A stretch of 60,888 bases of DNA from an uncultured Candidatus Saccharibacteria bacterium (GCA_947367565.1 CANBEI010000002.1:1-60888); one strand, 5' to 3'; counted from the first letter of the stretch, positions 47,894 through 56,837 are shown. Numbers and translations: made by a program. Notes: generated from the sequence alone by a model not told the origin.

Positions 47894-48485
47894 CTTTTTC
47901 TCCAGACGCCTTACTTATCGTTTTAACGCTTTTCTTAGCCTTAGGCGGCGTTTTAGAGGGGTCTTTTTTCTGAGTGATACGTTTTTTCGCGGTTTTGGTC
48001 GTAGTTTTGCGCTTCGCCGCCGGTTTTGGTGTTTTGTTGTCCGCCTTCATCAAATCTGCCGCTTTTAAGACGCGACTGAGCGTTGAGTTCGCCTTCGGCT
48101 TATGCGAGCGAATCTCTTGGAGCTGCTTACGATAGATATTGATATTCTGGCTCAGCCTCGCCACTTCTTGTGGGCTTGCGCCTTCGAGTTCCGATACATT
48201 TTTACGAATGAGGTCCATGTAGAATGCCTCATCATCATCGCCAACCGCAACTTCCATAATACTGGCTTCCTTTTGTGCTTTGATTCGACCCTGCGAGAGT
48301 TTATCCATCTTTGACGGATTCTCAAAAATTTCAAGCCACCGCATCAGCGCGGCGTAGCCCTCGCTCGGTAGAGTGTCGGCTAACTCTTCTTGAGATTTTT
48401 GCAACTCTGCCGCCGGCAACTGACCAAAATACTCTAGCCAGTCGTTGTAACGGTAGTTTTTAGTCTTTTTCGCGTCGATTTTCAT
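47886..48485 (-). CDS. terminase small subunit-like, Lys-rich C-terminus
   Basis: Directly upstream of terL; helical N-terminus, basic tail. Confidence 0.55.
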   Translation of the reverse strand: MKIDAKKTKNYRYNDWLEYFGQLPAAELQKSQEELADTLPSEGYAALMRWLEIFENPSKMDKLSQGRIKAQKEASIMEVAVGDDDEAFYMDLIRKNVSELEGASPQEVARLSQNINIYRKQLQEIRSHKPKANSTLSRVLKAADLMKADNKTPKPAAKRKTTTKTAKKRITQKKDPSKTPPKAKKSVKTISKASGEKDG

Positions 48486-48915
48486 AGTTTAGTACCCTTG
48501 CCTCACACTTAACCCCCTCTTCATGGTCGATGTGTATGATTGCTCGTGGGTTACTTTTGTCTATACCGGCCAATCCGACAGTATATCCAATGACATGGCG
48601 AAAATTGTCATTTTCGATTATCCCGGCCCGAACGAGTGCATCGAGAATTGATGTCGCCTGATTATCGAGATCCCGCAGCACAAAGTTCGGCTCATACATA
48701 TCGAACGTAATAAAGACCGGTGAAGGCATCTTCTTTCCTCGGGTTTGCGACTTGAATTGCTTAATCATGTCATTTTCATTTTCTAGTGCCTTGGCGCTAG
48801 AAATCAAATTCACTCGTCCAGTCCTACTATTAGGTATAATACGTTTGCTATTCTTCTTGGAATAGACGATTCCGTGATAGACTAGCGTCATCTCATTCTG
48901 CTGATCGTTTTTCAC
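48460..48915 (-). CDS. RusA-like Holliday junction resolvase
   Basis: YSKKNSKRI...RDLDNQATSILDALVRAGIIENDN. Confidence 0.75.
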   Translation of the reverse strand: MKNDQQNEMTLVYHGIVYSKKNSKRIIPNSRTGRVNLISSAKALENENDMIKQFKSQTRGKKMPSPVFITFDMYEPNFVLRDLDNQATSILDALVRAGIIENDNFRHVIGYTVGLAGIDKSNPRAIIHIDHEEGVKCEARVLNYENRREKD

Positions 48916-49015
48916 TTCTCTTCCCCTTATTGCTTCTTTGCCAGAGACACCCCGATTATGCAGATTCCCACCACTCCGATGATAATCCCCGCTAAAAGTC
49001 CTAACATAAATTCCA

Positions 49016-49207
49016 TTATTTTCCTCCTAACAAATAATTATCATCCTTCGCAATAGCGCAGTTCCGAGCTGGATGAACTTCACCTTCATGCGGTCCGTCC
49101 AAGAACTTAATGCCATACGCTCCATGGTCATAATAGTTATCTAGCCATTCGGCTTTATGATACGTCACCTCGCCACGAAGACGAGTGCGAGCAGTGAAGT
49201 TACTCAT
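49016..49207 (-). CDS. small early phage protein
   Basis: 63 aa ORF in a tightly packed operon. Confidence 0.4.
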   Translation of the reverse strand: MSNFTARTRLRGEVTYHKAEWLDNYYDHGAYGIKFLDGPHEGEVHPARNCAIAKDDNYLLGGK

Positions 49208-49443
49208 TTTCTCTCCTCCTTCTTAATTACGCAGCACTTTGATGGATAGTCCTTGTCGAAACAATAATAAACTTCGTCGCCAACCTCCAGCTCCTCGTTT
49301 ACGAACCCAGAGATCTTTATGTAATCAATTTTCTTCTTCCCGAACAAGGTAGTTCTCATGACGCCCACTCCCATAGAATACTCTATCGTACTGTTGGGCG
49401 CATCCATATACCGCATAAGATAAATAATTTTACCGTGCTTCAT
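49204..49443 (-). CDS. small early phage protein
   Basis: 79 aa, 4-nt overlaps with neighbours. Confidence 0.45.
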   Translation of the reverse strand: MKHGKIIYLMRYMDAPNSTIEYSMGVGVMRTTLFGKKKIDYIKISGFVNEELEVGDEVYYCFDKDYPSKCCVIKKEERK

Positions 49444-49685
49444 AGTTTTATCTCCTCAACAACCGTCTCAATTCGAGACTCATGCCATCTCTTTATAAAT
49501 TTCCTCGCCCTACGAGCAGTCCTAAACCTGACAGTACGCCAATAAAAGAGTTTGCGCCTAAAACAACTGTAAATACTACTTCCTTCATATGTAGACGCTG
49601 CAGGATAATATCTACCGTCGCGTTTAATAATTCTATATTTCATTACTCCTCCCAACATTCCCAGGTATCGGTTAATGAGAACCAC
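49440..49685 (-). CDS. small early phage protein
   Basis: 81 aa, 4-nt overlap with the downstream ORF. Confidence 0.4.
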   Translation of the reverse strand: MVLINRYLGMLGGVMKYRIIKRDGRYYPAASTYEGSSIYSCFRRKLFYWRTVRFRTARRARKFIKRWHESRIETVVEEIKL

Positions 49686-49948
49686 TTTTTACGACAGACT
49701 TGTTTCGGTTTACGCTCAGACTCGGAATTATCTGACGCATCAGAGCTCATAGGGGCGGCTTCCGGAGTAGGGTTGCTTAACCTCAAAGCGATCACTATAA
49801 TACAGATCATGATTATAGAAAGTATTTTTGCGACTATATCCAGACGGTCGATAATGAAATGACCTATACTTCTTAAAAAATTCAACATATTATTTCTCCT
49901 CCAATAACCTTGGGTTCGATAGGATGTGGCCGATAATCTTATATTCAT
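49643..49948 (-). CDS. small membrane phage protein
   Basis: TM IVAKILSIIMICIIVIALRL. Confidence 0.4.
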   Translation of the reverse strand: MNIRLSATSYRTQGYWRRNNMLNFLRSIGHFIIDRLDIVAKILSIIMICIIVIALRLSNPTPEAAPMSSDASDNSESERKPKQVCRKKWFSLTDTWECWEE

Positions 49949-50306
49949 TCAGCCACGATTTAACTTGGTCGCCCCCCTTAACCATTTCAAAATCAAACTC
50001 AGCATTGGAGTTATCCCATACACAAACAGCACGACATTCACCATTGCTTACAATACTCCCCTCAAATATCTCCTTACCGTCTTTAGCGAAGAGGTTTGTG
50101 GATTGAAGAATTCTATAATTATTGATATTTGTACCGCAGTACGAGCGGTCAGAAAGATAGACGGCGAGTTCAATGATTGTGAACACATTGCTATCGTTGT
50201 TGATATTGCGGCAAAATCTTTCACTGAGTTTATCCCACACCATAAACCGTTTTGGCATAGGCTGAAATTTAATTCCGTGTGGTTCCGTTGAATTAGAATT
50301 AGTCAT
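49890..50306 (-). CDS. YopX family protein
   Basis: KFQPMPKRFMVWDKLSERF...FAKDGKEIFEGSIVSNGECRAVCVWDNSNAEFDFEM...YKIIGHILSNPRLL. Confidence 0.75.
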   Translation of the reverse strand: MTNSNSTEPHGIKFQPMPKRFMVWDKLSERFCRNINNDSNVFTIIELAVYLSDRSYCGTNINNYRILQSTNLFAKDGKEIFEGSIVSNGECRAVCVWDNSNAEFDFEMVKGGDQVKSWLNEYKIIGHILSNPRLLEEK

Positions 50307-50571
50307 TTTTTCTCCATTCTGCCCGCATTTTACGCACTAGGTCTTCCTTAGCTTTTTCCACTTTATCTACAAACTTCTCCCAGACAGTATCTTCAATCGG
50401 CTCAAACCACTCTGGACTGTTTTCCACGATTCGGCTGGATATATATTCGCAACCGGTATTCGGTAGGGTATGTAAATCATCTACGGCAACATAGCCGTCA
50501 AGATGGTGATTCAGCTCCAGAACTGCGTCTTTTTTCCAAAGGAAGTTATCCTTTAGTACTCGATATTTCAT
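50299..50571 (-). CDS. early phage hypothetical
   Basis: 90 aa, MKYRVLKDNFLWKKDAVLEL; same opening style as 51223-51834. Confidence 0.45.
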   Translation of the reverse strand: MKYRVLKDNFLWKKDAVLELNHHLDGYVAVDDLHTLPNTGCEYISSRIVENSPEWFEPIEDTVWEKFVDKVEKAKEDLVRKMRAEWRKND

Positions 50572-50731
50572 TCACTTCTCCTTTTACATTTATACTTAGG
50601 CTTAGTCTTTGGTCGCTTTTGATAATGCCGCCAGTTACACCCCCTGTGGGGTGGGCATAGCGTACATGGGGCAAACGCACGTCTCCACGACATCTTCTCG
50701 GCTCGACTGTTGGTATTATCTTCACCAAGTT

Positions 50732-51349
50732 TTAATCCTCGATTCCTGGCAATGTTGCGGGTAAATTTTCGACTGTGCCCCATTTGCACCCCTGTTCTCC
50801 TGTTCCTAGAAGTTGATTTTTAACAACGCTCTCATACAGCGTTTCTCCGCTTTGCGTGATAGCATATGGTAGAAATACCTGCTCCGGCTTAACCATCTGG
50901 GTCTCTATGATGGCGAGCTGTGCCTCGACCCAGTCCTTGATGATGCGCCAAGCTACACGCTTGGCTTGCTCTGGCGTTTTATATCGCGTCTCTACTCCAC
51001 GCTGGCCACGCAGTACAGTCAAAACTTTCTCTGGGGCGATTGGCAGCTGAAAACCGACTTCATTGCCATTAACTAGCATTTTGAAGCTGACTGCCGATGC
51101 CTCGCCCTCGTTGTCATATTCTGAGAGAATTGCCTTTGCGCCAGCTTTAGCTAACATCTTTTGAATTTCTCCGACGGTCCGATCGGTTGAGATTTTAGTC
51201 GTATAGTTTAGTAGCGGCATACCTACTCCTCTATACCCAGATATATTTTCCATTCGCTCGAATGAGCCTTGATGGAGGCTTCGGCGTCGTCTATAGTAGC
51301 AAAATTGATTGGAGATGTTAGTTCGCCACCACAACAATTTGTTTCCCAC
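50732..51349 (-). CDS. phage hypothetical (likely start MPLLNYTTKIS ~51220)
   Basis: TVGEIQKMLAKAGAKAILSEYDNEGEASAVSFKMLVNG; coding-like. Confidence 0.6.
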   Translation of the reverse strand: MGNKLLWWRTNISNQFCYYRRRRSLHQGSFERMENISGYRGVGMPLLNYTTKISTDRTVGEIQKMLAKAGAKAILSEYDNEGEASAVSFKMLVNGNEVGFQLPIAPEKVLTVLRGQRGVETRYKTPEQAKRVAWRIIKDWVEAQLAIIETQMVKPEQVFLPYAITQSGETLYESVVKNQLLGTGEQGCKWGTVENLPATLPGIED

Positions 51350-51834
51350 CGACCAACTTCAAATCTATGATCGTATATGTCATAGCTAACATAGTAAAAA
51401 CTTCCGCAGTCCCTTGAGGCTTTAAACCCTTTAGTATCCCGCTCGAGGATTACTTTGGCCTTGCGGCGAGCAAGTTCTTTCTCCCCCTCTTCTCTGGTGA
51501 GAAAAATATCACCTGTTTCTACCATGAGGCTTTCTCTAATCCCGAACTCAAAATCATCTACACTAAAGCCCGTGAGAGGAGAAAGTGTAATGCACCAACA
51601 TCTGTCCCCTCCCCTCAAATCATCCACCGTCTTTGGCTTCTCTGGGATTTCCTCGATATATCCATGCTCAAGCAAAGCCCGAATCCTAGAACTACTCGGA
51701 GTCGCCTCAAACTCTTCGCCTGGCTTAAGCCATCGGGGATTCTTCACGGTTAGGATTTCTTTTAGTACCTTGTATCGTTTCACGTTAGTTATCATTCTTG
51801 ACCTCCTCACAAAAACTCGAGTACTCGCCGCCAA
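51223..51834 (-). CDS. phage hypothetical, paralogue of 52179-52772
   Basis: Shared architecture PKTVDDLRGGDRCWCI ... FLTREEGEKELARRKAKVILERDTKGF. Confidence 0.55.
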   Translation of the reverse strand: MAASTRVFVRRSRMITNVKRYKVLKEILTVKNPRWLKPGEEFEATPSSSRIRALLEHGYIEEIPEKPKTVDDLRGGDRCWCITLSPLTGFSVDDFEFGIRESLMVETGDIFLTREEGEKELARRKAKVILERDTKGFKASRDCGSFYYVSYDIYDHRFEVGRWETNCCGGELTSPINFATIDDAEASIKAHSSEWKIYLGIEE

Positions 51835-51997
51835 GACAAACCATTGGACGAGTCTGAATTACATCCTTAGTGACGATAATAGCTGCGCAGCCGCCAATGA
51901 AGGAACCAAGGATAATTATCACTAATGTTACTGACCAATCTTTGATAGTCTCTTTGAGATAGTAATTCATGCCGCACCTCCATGTTCCGCTTCCCAT
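51785..51997 (-). CDS. small membrane phage protein
   Basis: TM WSVTLVIIILGSFIGGCAAIIV. Confidence 0.45.
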   Translation of the reverse strand: MGSGTWRCGMNYYLKETIKDWSVTLVIIILGSFIGGCAAIIVTKDVIQTRPMVCLGGEYSSFCEEVKNDN

Positions 51998-52176
51998 AGT
52001 CGTTGCTGCTCGATTAGTGATAACTTCTTCTTTTGGCCTTGATTGCGAATTTTCTGGAACTCGATCAATACATTCGCCGGGATTCGGATATAATTACCTT
52101 CACACGCAATAGGTTTCTTCTCGCGCTTCCTTCTGTCGATCCAATGTTCGACGGCCGCGCCGGCTAGAACCTTCAT
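51967..52176 (-). CDS. small phage protein
   Basis: 69 aa basic ORF. Confidence 0.4.
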   Translation of the reverse strand: MKVLAGAAVEHWIDRRKREKKPIACEGNYIRIPANVLIEFQKIRNQGQKKKLSLIEQQRLWEAEHGGAA

Positions 52177-52178
52177 TT

Positions 52179-52772
52179 CTACACCCCCACGCCAAACAGT
52201 TGTTCCCAGTATTTCGTATCATCGTCTATACTCTCCTGCGCCTCTTTCTCGCTGGCGAAGTAGATATTGTGAATCGACTTAAAATCATGGCATTGAGACG
52301 TAAAGAACACATTTCTCTCCGAATCATAACAAACTTCATACTGTTTATCGCCGCATTCTTCAAAACGTTTGGAATGGGCCTCAAGATAAATGCGTGCTTT
52401 ATCGAGTTCGAGTTCCCGTTTTAACTCTGCTTCAGTCATAAAGACTCCGCCAATACTCCGTGCTAGTCTTTGATCTATCGTATCGAACCAGATCTGCTCG
52501 ACAGCAATTATCTCTCCGCAGCAGGTTTTCGCCATGTAAAATATATCGCCCTCTTTCAGGTCAAACACTGTTTTTGCCTTTTCTGGCATTACTTTGAATT
52601 CTTCCATTAGCTCGAATAGGTCTTTTTTCCAAATTCGACCTTCAGAATCTTTAAGTGTAATCTTTACCTGCGAGCCTTCGTTAGTGAATCTAGTAAATTC
52701 ACCATGGCCGCTTGAGATGCCGATACTGGATAGTGAAAACTCTTCTCCGCTCTTTTTGCTTTTTAATTTCAT
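52179..52772 (-). CDS. phage hypothetical, paralogue of 51223-51834
   Basis: AKTVFDLKEGDIFYMA ... FMTEAELKRELELDKARIYLEAHSKRF. Confidence 0.55.
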   Translation of the reverse strand: MKLKSKKSGEEFSLSSIGISSGHGEFTRFTNEGSQVKITLKDSEGRIWKKDLFELMEEFKVMPEKAKTVFDLKEGDIFYMAKTCCGEIIAVEQIWFDTIDQRLARSIGGVFMTEAELKRELELDKARIYLEAHSKRFEECGDKQYEVCYDSERNVFFTSQCHDFKSIHNIYFASEKEAQESIDDDTKYWEQLFGVGV

Positions 52773-52797
52773 TATTACCTCTCTTATTTTAATTATT

Positions 52798-52885
52798 TGG
52801 TGCTGGAACTAGGATTCGAACCTAGGAAGTCCATATGGACGGCAGGTTTACAGCCTGCTGCGGTTGCCCTCTGCGCTATTCCAGC
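52798..52885 (-). tRNA. tRNA-Tyr (GTA), class II
   Basis: RC GCTGGAATAGCGCAGAGGGCAACCGCAGCAGGCTGTAAACCTGCCGTCCATATGGACTTCCTAGGTTCGAATCCTAGTTCCAGCACCA. Confidence 0.93.
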
Positions 52886-52890
52886 ATGTT

Positions 52891-52959
52891 GATCAGACCG
52901 ACCGGAGGACTTTATGACGACTTACCTCTACCCGGTTTATGCCATTTTCTGGTCTGATC
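52891..52959. ncRNA. small structured element with 9-bp terminal stem, between tRNAs
   Basis: GATCAGACC...GGTCTGATC with inner GAGG/CCTC and ACCGG/CCGGT pairing. Confidence 0.4.
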
Positions 52960-52967
52960 TGCGCGCG

Positions 52968-53046
52968 TCACGACGACGGGATTCGAACCCGTAGCTGAAA
53001 CGCACAAGCTAAACGTTCCCGTTTTGACCAATTAAACTACGTCGCG
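52968..53046 (-). tRNA. non-canonical tRNA-like gene (anticodon arm 6 bp with 11-nt loop)
   Basis: RC CGCGACG-TA-GTTTAATTGGTCAAAAC-G-GGAACG-TTTAGCTTGTG-CGTTTC-AGCT-ACGGG-TTCGAAT-CCCGT-CGTCGTG-A. Confidence 0.6.
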
Positions 53047-53050
53047 TACT

Positions 53051-53126
53051 TGGTGCCACCCTCCGGTGTCTAACCGGCGTCCCCGAGAACTACGTTCTGG
53101 CGCTCTACCGTTGAGCTATGGGTAGC
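53051..53126 (-). tRNA. non-canonical tRNA-like gene with encoded CCA
   Basis: RC GCTACCC...GCTCAACGGTAGAGC...AGAACGTAGTTCT...CCGGTTAGACACCGG...GGGTGGCACCA; non-consensus T-loop. Confidence 0.5.
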
Positions 53127-53220
53127 ATGAGCGACAGCGTGTTACACCAACTGCGAGATCTGCCGCTCATACATTAGTGGAAAAGAATCCGTGGCTGCTG
53201 CGATGGTCGATTATCGCCAT

Positions 53221-53496
53221 TTAACTCTTTCGAGCACCACCTTCTTCTACTATCTTTTGCGCCATTTCCTTGGCGCGTGTCTGAATACATTTTTTCCAGT
53301 CATGTTCAAATTGCTCAGCTAGTAGATACTCGCCATGTCGACGTTTAATCGCACCAAACATCGCTATTTGGATTGTCGCCGAGCCGGTTTTATCGATGAT
53401 AGCGTTGCCAAATTTAAGTCGGTATTCGCTTGTCTCGTAGTTATACTCAGCATAGACGACCTTAACTTGAGTCGTTGGTCTAGTCTTAGATTCCAT
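53221..53496 (-). CDS. phage hypothetical
   Basis: 91 aa ORF. Confidence 0.5.
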   Translation of the reverse strand: MESKTRPTTQVKVVYAEYNYETSEYRLKFGNAIIDKTGSATIQIAMFGAIKRRHGEYLLAEQFEHDWKKCIQTRAKEMAQKIVEEGGARKS

Positions 53497-53971
53497 AGAA
53501 TTCCTTGAATACTAGCCAGACGACTATGACCGCCAGAATGAGTAGTACAACTAAGACCGCTGCGCCAACTCCGCCCAACATAATTACCGAGCTGTCGAAT
53601 TGTTGCTTTCTGATCGGCAGCTCCTCCAACGGCAAACCCGACGTCGGCATTATCGCCCGTCGCCCGCGGTTCGCTTGTTTCGGTTTATGATAAGCCTTAT
53701 TTTTAGCCTGGTATTCCTCGTAGTCGCGCGTATTTCGAATCATACGTATTGTTGATCGTCCAACGCCAAACACCTTGCCCACCACCACATCGTCGTTACA
53801 GCTTAAATCACGTTCTTCAATGTAGCGCTTGATCGTCATATAGCGTTCAGCCGTAACTTTATTGACTATCCCGCTTTTGCTCACTATTACCTCCTTTTTG
53901 TTCCGTTTTGCCCTCAGACTCTGACATTGACTCAGGGGCTGGATTTTCCTGCGGCTTCTTTGCCCGGCCAC
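53486..53971 (-). CDS. HTH DNA-binding protein with C-terminal TM
   Basis: DVVVGKVFGVGRSTIRMIRNTRDYEEYQ; TM VIMLGGVGAAVLVVLLILAVIVVWLVF. Confidence 0.55.
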   Translation of the reverse strand: MAGQRSRRKIQPLSQCQSLRAKRNKKEVIVSKSGIVNKVTAERYMTIKRYIEERDLSCNDDVVVGKVFGVGRSTIRMIRNTRDYEEYQAKNKAYHKPKQANRGRRAIMPTSGLPLEELPIRKQQFDSSVIMLGGVGAAVLVVLLILAVIVVWLVFKEFYGI

Positions 53972-54155
53972 GACGAGACTTTAATCCGCCTTTTCGTCCG
54001 GCGGTGCGCGCTAGCTCTGGATTGGCCGCGAAGCCGCCTGTATGACCGTTTTGGCCGCCTTTCTGGCCGATATTCTTGTAGAAGTCTTCGCCATGTTTTC
54101 TCAGATTAGTATCACGAGCTTTTAACCCGCCTGCTTTAGTTCCGCTCATTTTCAT
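53859..54155 (-). CDS. KGG-motif (GsiB/con-10-like) small protein
   Basis: IGQKGGQNGHTGGFAANPELARTAGRKGGLKSRRG. Confidence 0.6.
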   Translation of the reverse strand: MKMSGTKAGGLKARDTNLRKHGEDFYKNIGQKGGQNGHTGGFAANPELARTAGRKGGLKSRRGRAKKPQENPAPESMSESEGKTEQKGGNSEQKRDSQ

Positions 54156-54170
54156 TTCTCCTGTTCCGCT

Positions 54171-54359
54171 CTACCTACAAACGAAGTCGCGGTCGTCGCC
54201 GTAGCTCGTACCTTGCCAGACCCATTCGCAGTCGTTCGCCAAGGCATATTGTTCAAACTGCGCATCTCGCTCGCGATTTATTATGACGCCGAGCAGTAGC
54301 ATGACAGTTAGGACAATTACGCCTACAATGGCTACCTTGTTATCTTTTTGTTTCTTCAT
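54171..54359 (-). CDS. small membrane protein
   Basis: 62 aa, N-terminal TM VAIVGVIVLTVMLLLGVII. Confidence 0.45.
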   Translation of the reverse strand: MKKQKDNKVAIVGVIVLTVMLLLGVIINRERDAQFEQYALANDCEWVWQGTSYGDDRDFVCR

Positions 54360-54694
54360 ATTGTTTGTTTTTCCTCTCGATTATCGACACGATCAAGGCT
54401 TCACCTAGCACGAAATTATAGCTAGAAGTTTGTGAAGGTAAAAGCACAAAATATGAGTGAGAGTTTATTGAAAGAGAAATTTCATGCTAGCCCATCTTGG
54501 CAAAGCCTTAATTGTGCCGATAAAATTATTGTTATTCTTATCAGCTTCCAAATTGTTAATCATCCTAAACTATCGGGTACTCCGTAGCCGTTTCTTAATT
54601 CTACGGAGCCTCCAAGATAACGAACTTTGAAGCCCCGATGGAACAAAAAACTACCTATTTCTAGGTAGTATGATGAAAGTTCGCCAATTGGACT

Positions 54695-54752
54695 GTAGAG
54701 CACTTCCATGGTAAGGAAGGGGTCTCGGGTTCAAATCCCGATCGCGGCTCCA
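54695..54752 (+). repeat. attR core (58 bp; 3' part of tRNA-Thr)
   Basis: Identical to 26534-26591. Confidence 0.93.
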
Positions 54753-54754
54753 GA

Positions 54755-54788
54755 GTAAATACAGTAGCATTAGCTACTGTATTTACTT
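54755..54788. terminator. perfect 15-bp hairpin + T tract
   Basis: AGTAAATACAGTAGC-att-AGCTACTGTATTTACTTTTT. Confidence 0.7.
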
Positions 54789-55052
54789 TTTATGAGACGT
54801 GTCGGGAATGCACTCGAGACCGTAGGTCGAGGGTGCATAGCGAGGAGGAGCGTGAGGAAAATCCAGAGTCTACTCTGGATTTTTTGAATCGACGACGAGC
54901 GCTGAGCAAAGCGAAGTTTCCCGATCGCGGCTCCATAGAAAGGTGCTGACTTAGCCGGCGCTTTTCTATGCCTACAGAAGCATAAAATAAACCCCGCAGC
55001 CTAGGCCCGGGGTTTAAGTTTAAAACATTTTGTTGCGATTAGATTTTTCTGC

Positions 55053-56837
55053 TTAGTCGAGATCATCTTCAGCGTCGAAGGACGCATTATCCGACGTATT
55101 CTCTTCGATCGGTTGCGTGATCTTGGTAGAAGCGTCTATGTCTTCCGGAATTTCGGCGGCAGCATCCCTGACGACCGTTTTCTTCTCGGCCAAAGCCTGG
55201 AACGGATCAACGACAGCTTTAACCAGATCATTGATCGTTTCCGTCACAGGTTTGCCGTTCAGAGCTTCGTTCTCCAGATTAGCTTTCTTCATCAGCTGGG
55301 GAATATCTCCTAAAACACTGGTCAAGAGATTACCTTCGCCGCTACTATTGCCGTTGAAATCATAGAAGGTAGCCTTCTCGCCAACGCTTGCCATAGCCTG
55401 GGCAACATTCGTTGCAACCTGAATCTGAATATCGCGCTCGATCTCAAGCTTCTTGATCTCAAAGTTAACGCGATCATTCGCAGCCTGCGCATCAGACAAA
55501 GCACGAGCGGCTTCAGCCTCAGCCTTACCTTTGGCTTCGATCGCTTCAGCTTCAGCTTTACCTTTAGCGCTAATTGCAGCAGCTTCGGCTTCACCGGTCA
55601 AACGAGTCTTCTCGGCTTCAGCATTCGCCTCCATGCGAATTGCTTCGGCGTCGGCCGCAGCCTGAGTTTTCTTGGCTTCTGCCTGTCCAGTTGCTTCAGC
55701 CTTGCGAGCGTTAGCTTCACCTTCAGCTTTCTTCAATGCAACACTGGCTTCGGCGTCGGCCGTGATCTGTTTCTGCTGAGATTCGGATTCGGCGCTGATA
55801 ATTGCCTCTTTCTTGGCCGTCTCGGCCTGGGTAATTTTCACAACCTGTTCTTTCTCAGCTGCAAGATTAGCCTGTTCCTGACGCATGACTTCAACCTGTC
55901 CGTTCTTCTCCACGACTTCGCGTTCACGCTCAGCCGCGCGGAGTTTACCGGCTACCGCAGCGTCAGCTTCTGCCTGATCCTGCTCAGCCTTGAAAGCGGA
56001 CTTCTTTACCGAAGTCTCCTTTTCTTTCGCAGCGATCGTCACCTGAGACTCCAACTCAGCCTCTTTGGCGGCACGTTCGGTCTCGGCAGCTTTTTCGCGG
56101 ATTTCCTGATCAGCTTTGGCCGTGATGTTCGCAGCATCGCGCTTCAGAGTTTCACGATCTTCGGCTGCCAAATCCTTGTAATACGTACTGCCATTCGCGT
56201 CGCGTACTTCCTGGATGTAGATCTGGACTTTATAGCCCAGTTCGGCCATCTGCGTAGAGATGTTTTTCTGCACCAAATCATCCAGAGTTTCCTTGCCGAC
56301 CATAACTTCCTTGGGGCTCATAGTTGAGATAACTGCACGCATGCCGCCGGCAACCGCGTTCTTGATAATCTCCTGAATCTCGTCTTTTTTCTTATCCAAA
56401 AATTGACGAATACAAGGCAGGAGACTTTCTACGGTGTCAGCGTTCGGCGCATAGGAAATACCCCAGTCGAGTACAATCTCAACACCGGTGACAGTTTTCA
56501 TAGTGTCATTCGTAACGTTGGCTTTTTCGACGCAAATGTCGAATTTGCGCGCCCGCTGAATAAACGGAATGACGATACTGGCGCCAGCGATTCGGACTCT
56601 GGGAACATAAGTAATCTGCTCTTCGCCGTTTTCGGCTTTGACAGTGACCTTCTTAGTTGCACCGACACCGGTGACGACCAGAACTTCATTGCCGGTGACA
56701 ACTTTCACCATTAAGAGCAGCAGAGCGATAATAAGGATTATTATCGCTGCCCAGGGCAGGATTGGAAGAATAGCAGTAAAGAAATTTTGTATCATACAGA
56801 TACCTCCTTTGAAGAATATTTGCACCCTAATCAACAA
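55053..56837 (-). CDS. SPFH/flotillin family protein
   Basis: N-terminal TM, SPFH domain, long Ala/Glu/Lys coiled coil with AEAEAIEAKGKAEAEA. Confidence 0.92.
   Translation of the reverse strand: MLIRVQIFFKGGICMIQNFFTAILPILPWAAIIILIIALLLLMVKVVTGNEVLVVTGVGATKKVTVKAENGEEQITYVPRVRIAGASIVIPFIQRARKFDICVEKANVTNDTMKTVTGVEIVLDWGISYAPNADTVESLLPCIRQFLDKKKDEIQEIIKNAVAGGMRAVISTMSPKEVMVGKETLDDLVQKNISTQMAELGYKVQIYIQEVRDANGSTYYKDLAAEDRETLKRDAANITAKADQEIREKAAETERAAKEAELESQVTIAAKEKETSVKKSAFKAEQDQAEADAAVAGKLRAAEREREVVEKNGQVEVMRQEQANLAAEKEQVVKITQAETAKKEAIISAESESQQKQITADAEASVALKKAEGEANARKAEATGQAEAKKTQAAADAEAIRMEANAEAEKTRLTGEAEAAAISAKGKAEAEAIEAKGKAEAEAARALSDAQAANDRVNFEIKKLEIERDIQIQVATNVAQAMASVGEKATFYDFNGNSSGEGNLLTSVLGDIPQLMKKANLENEALNGKPVTETINDLVKAVVDPFQALAEKKTVVRDAAAEIPEDIDASTKITQPIEENTSDNASFDAEDDLD

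Noticed and set aside
55322-55665. Overlapping Ala/Lys-rich ORFs within the flotillin gene
   Set aside because: Frame shadows of the repetitive Ala-Glu-Lys coiled coil.
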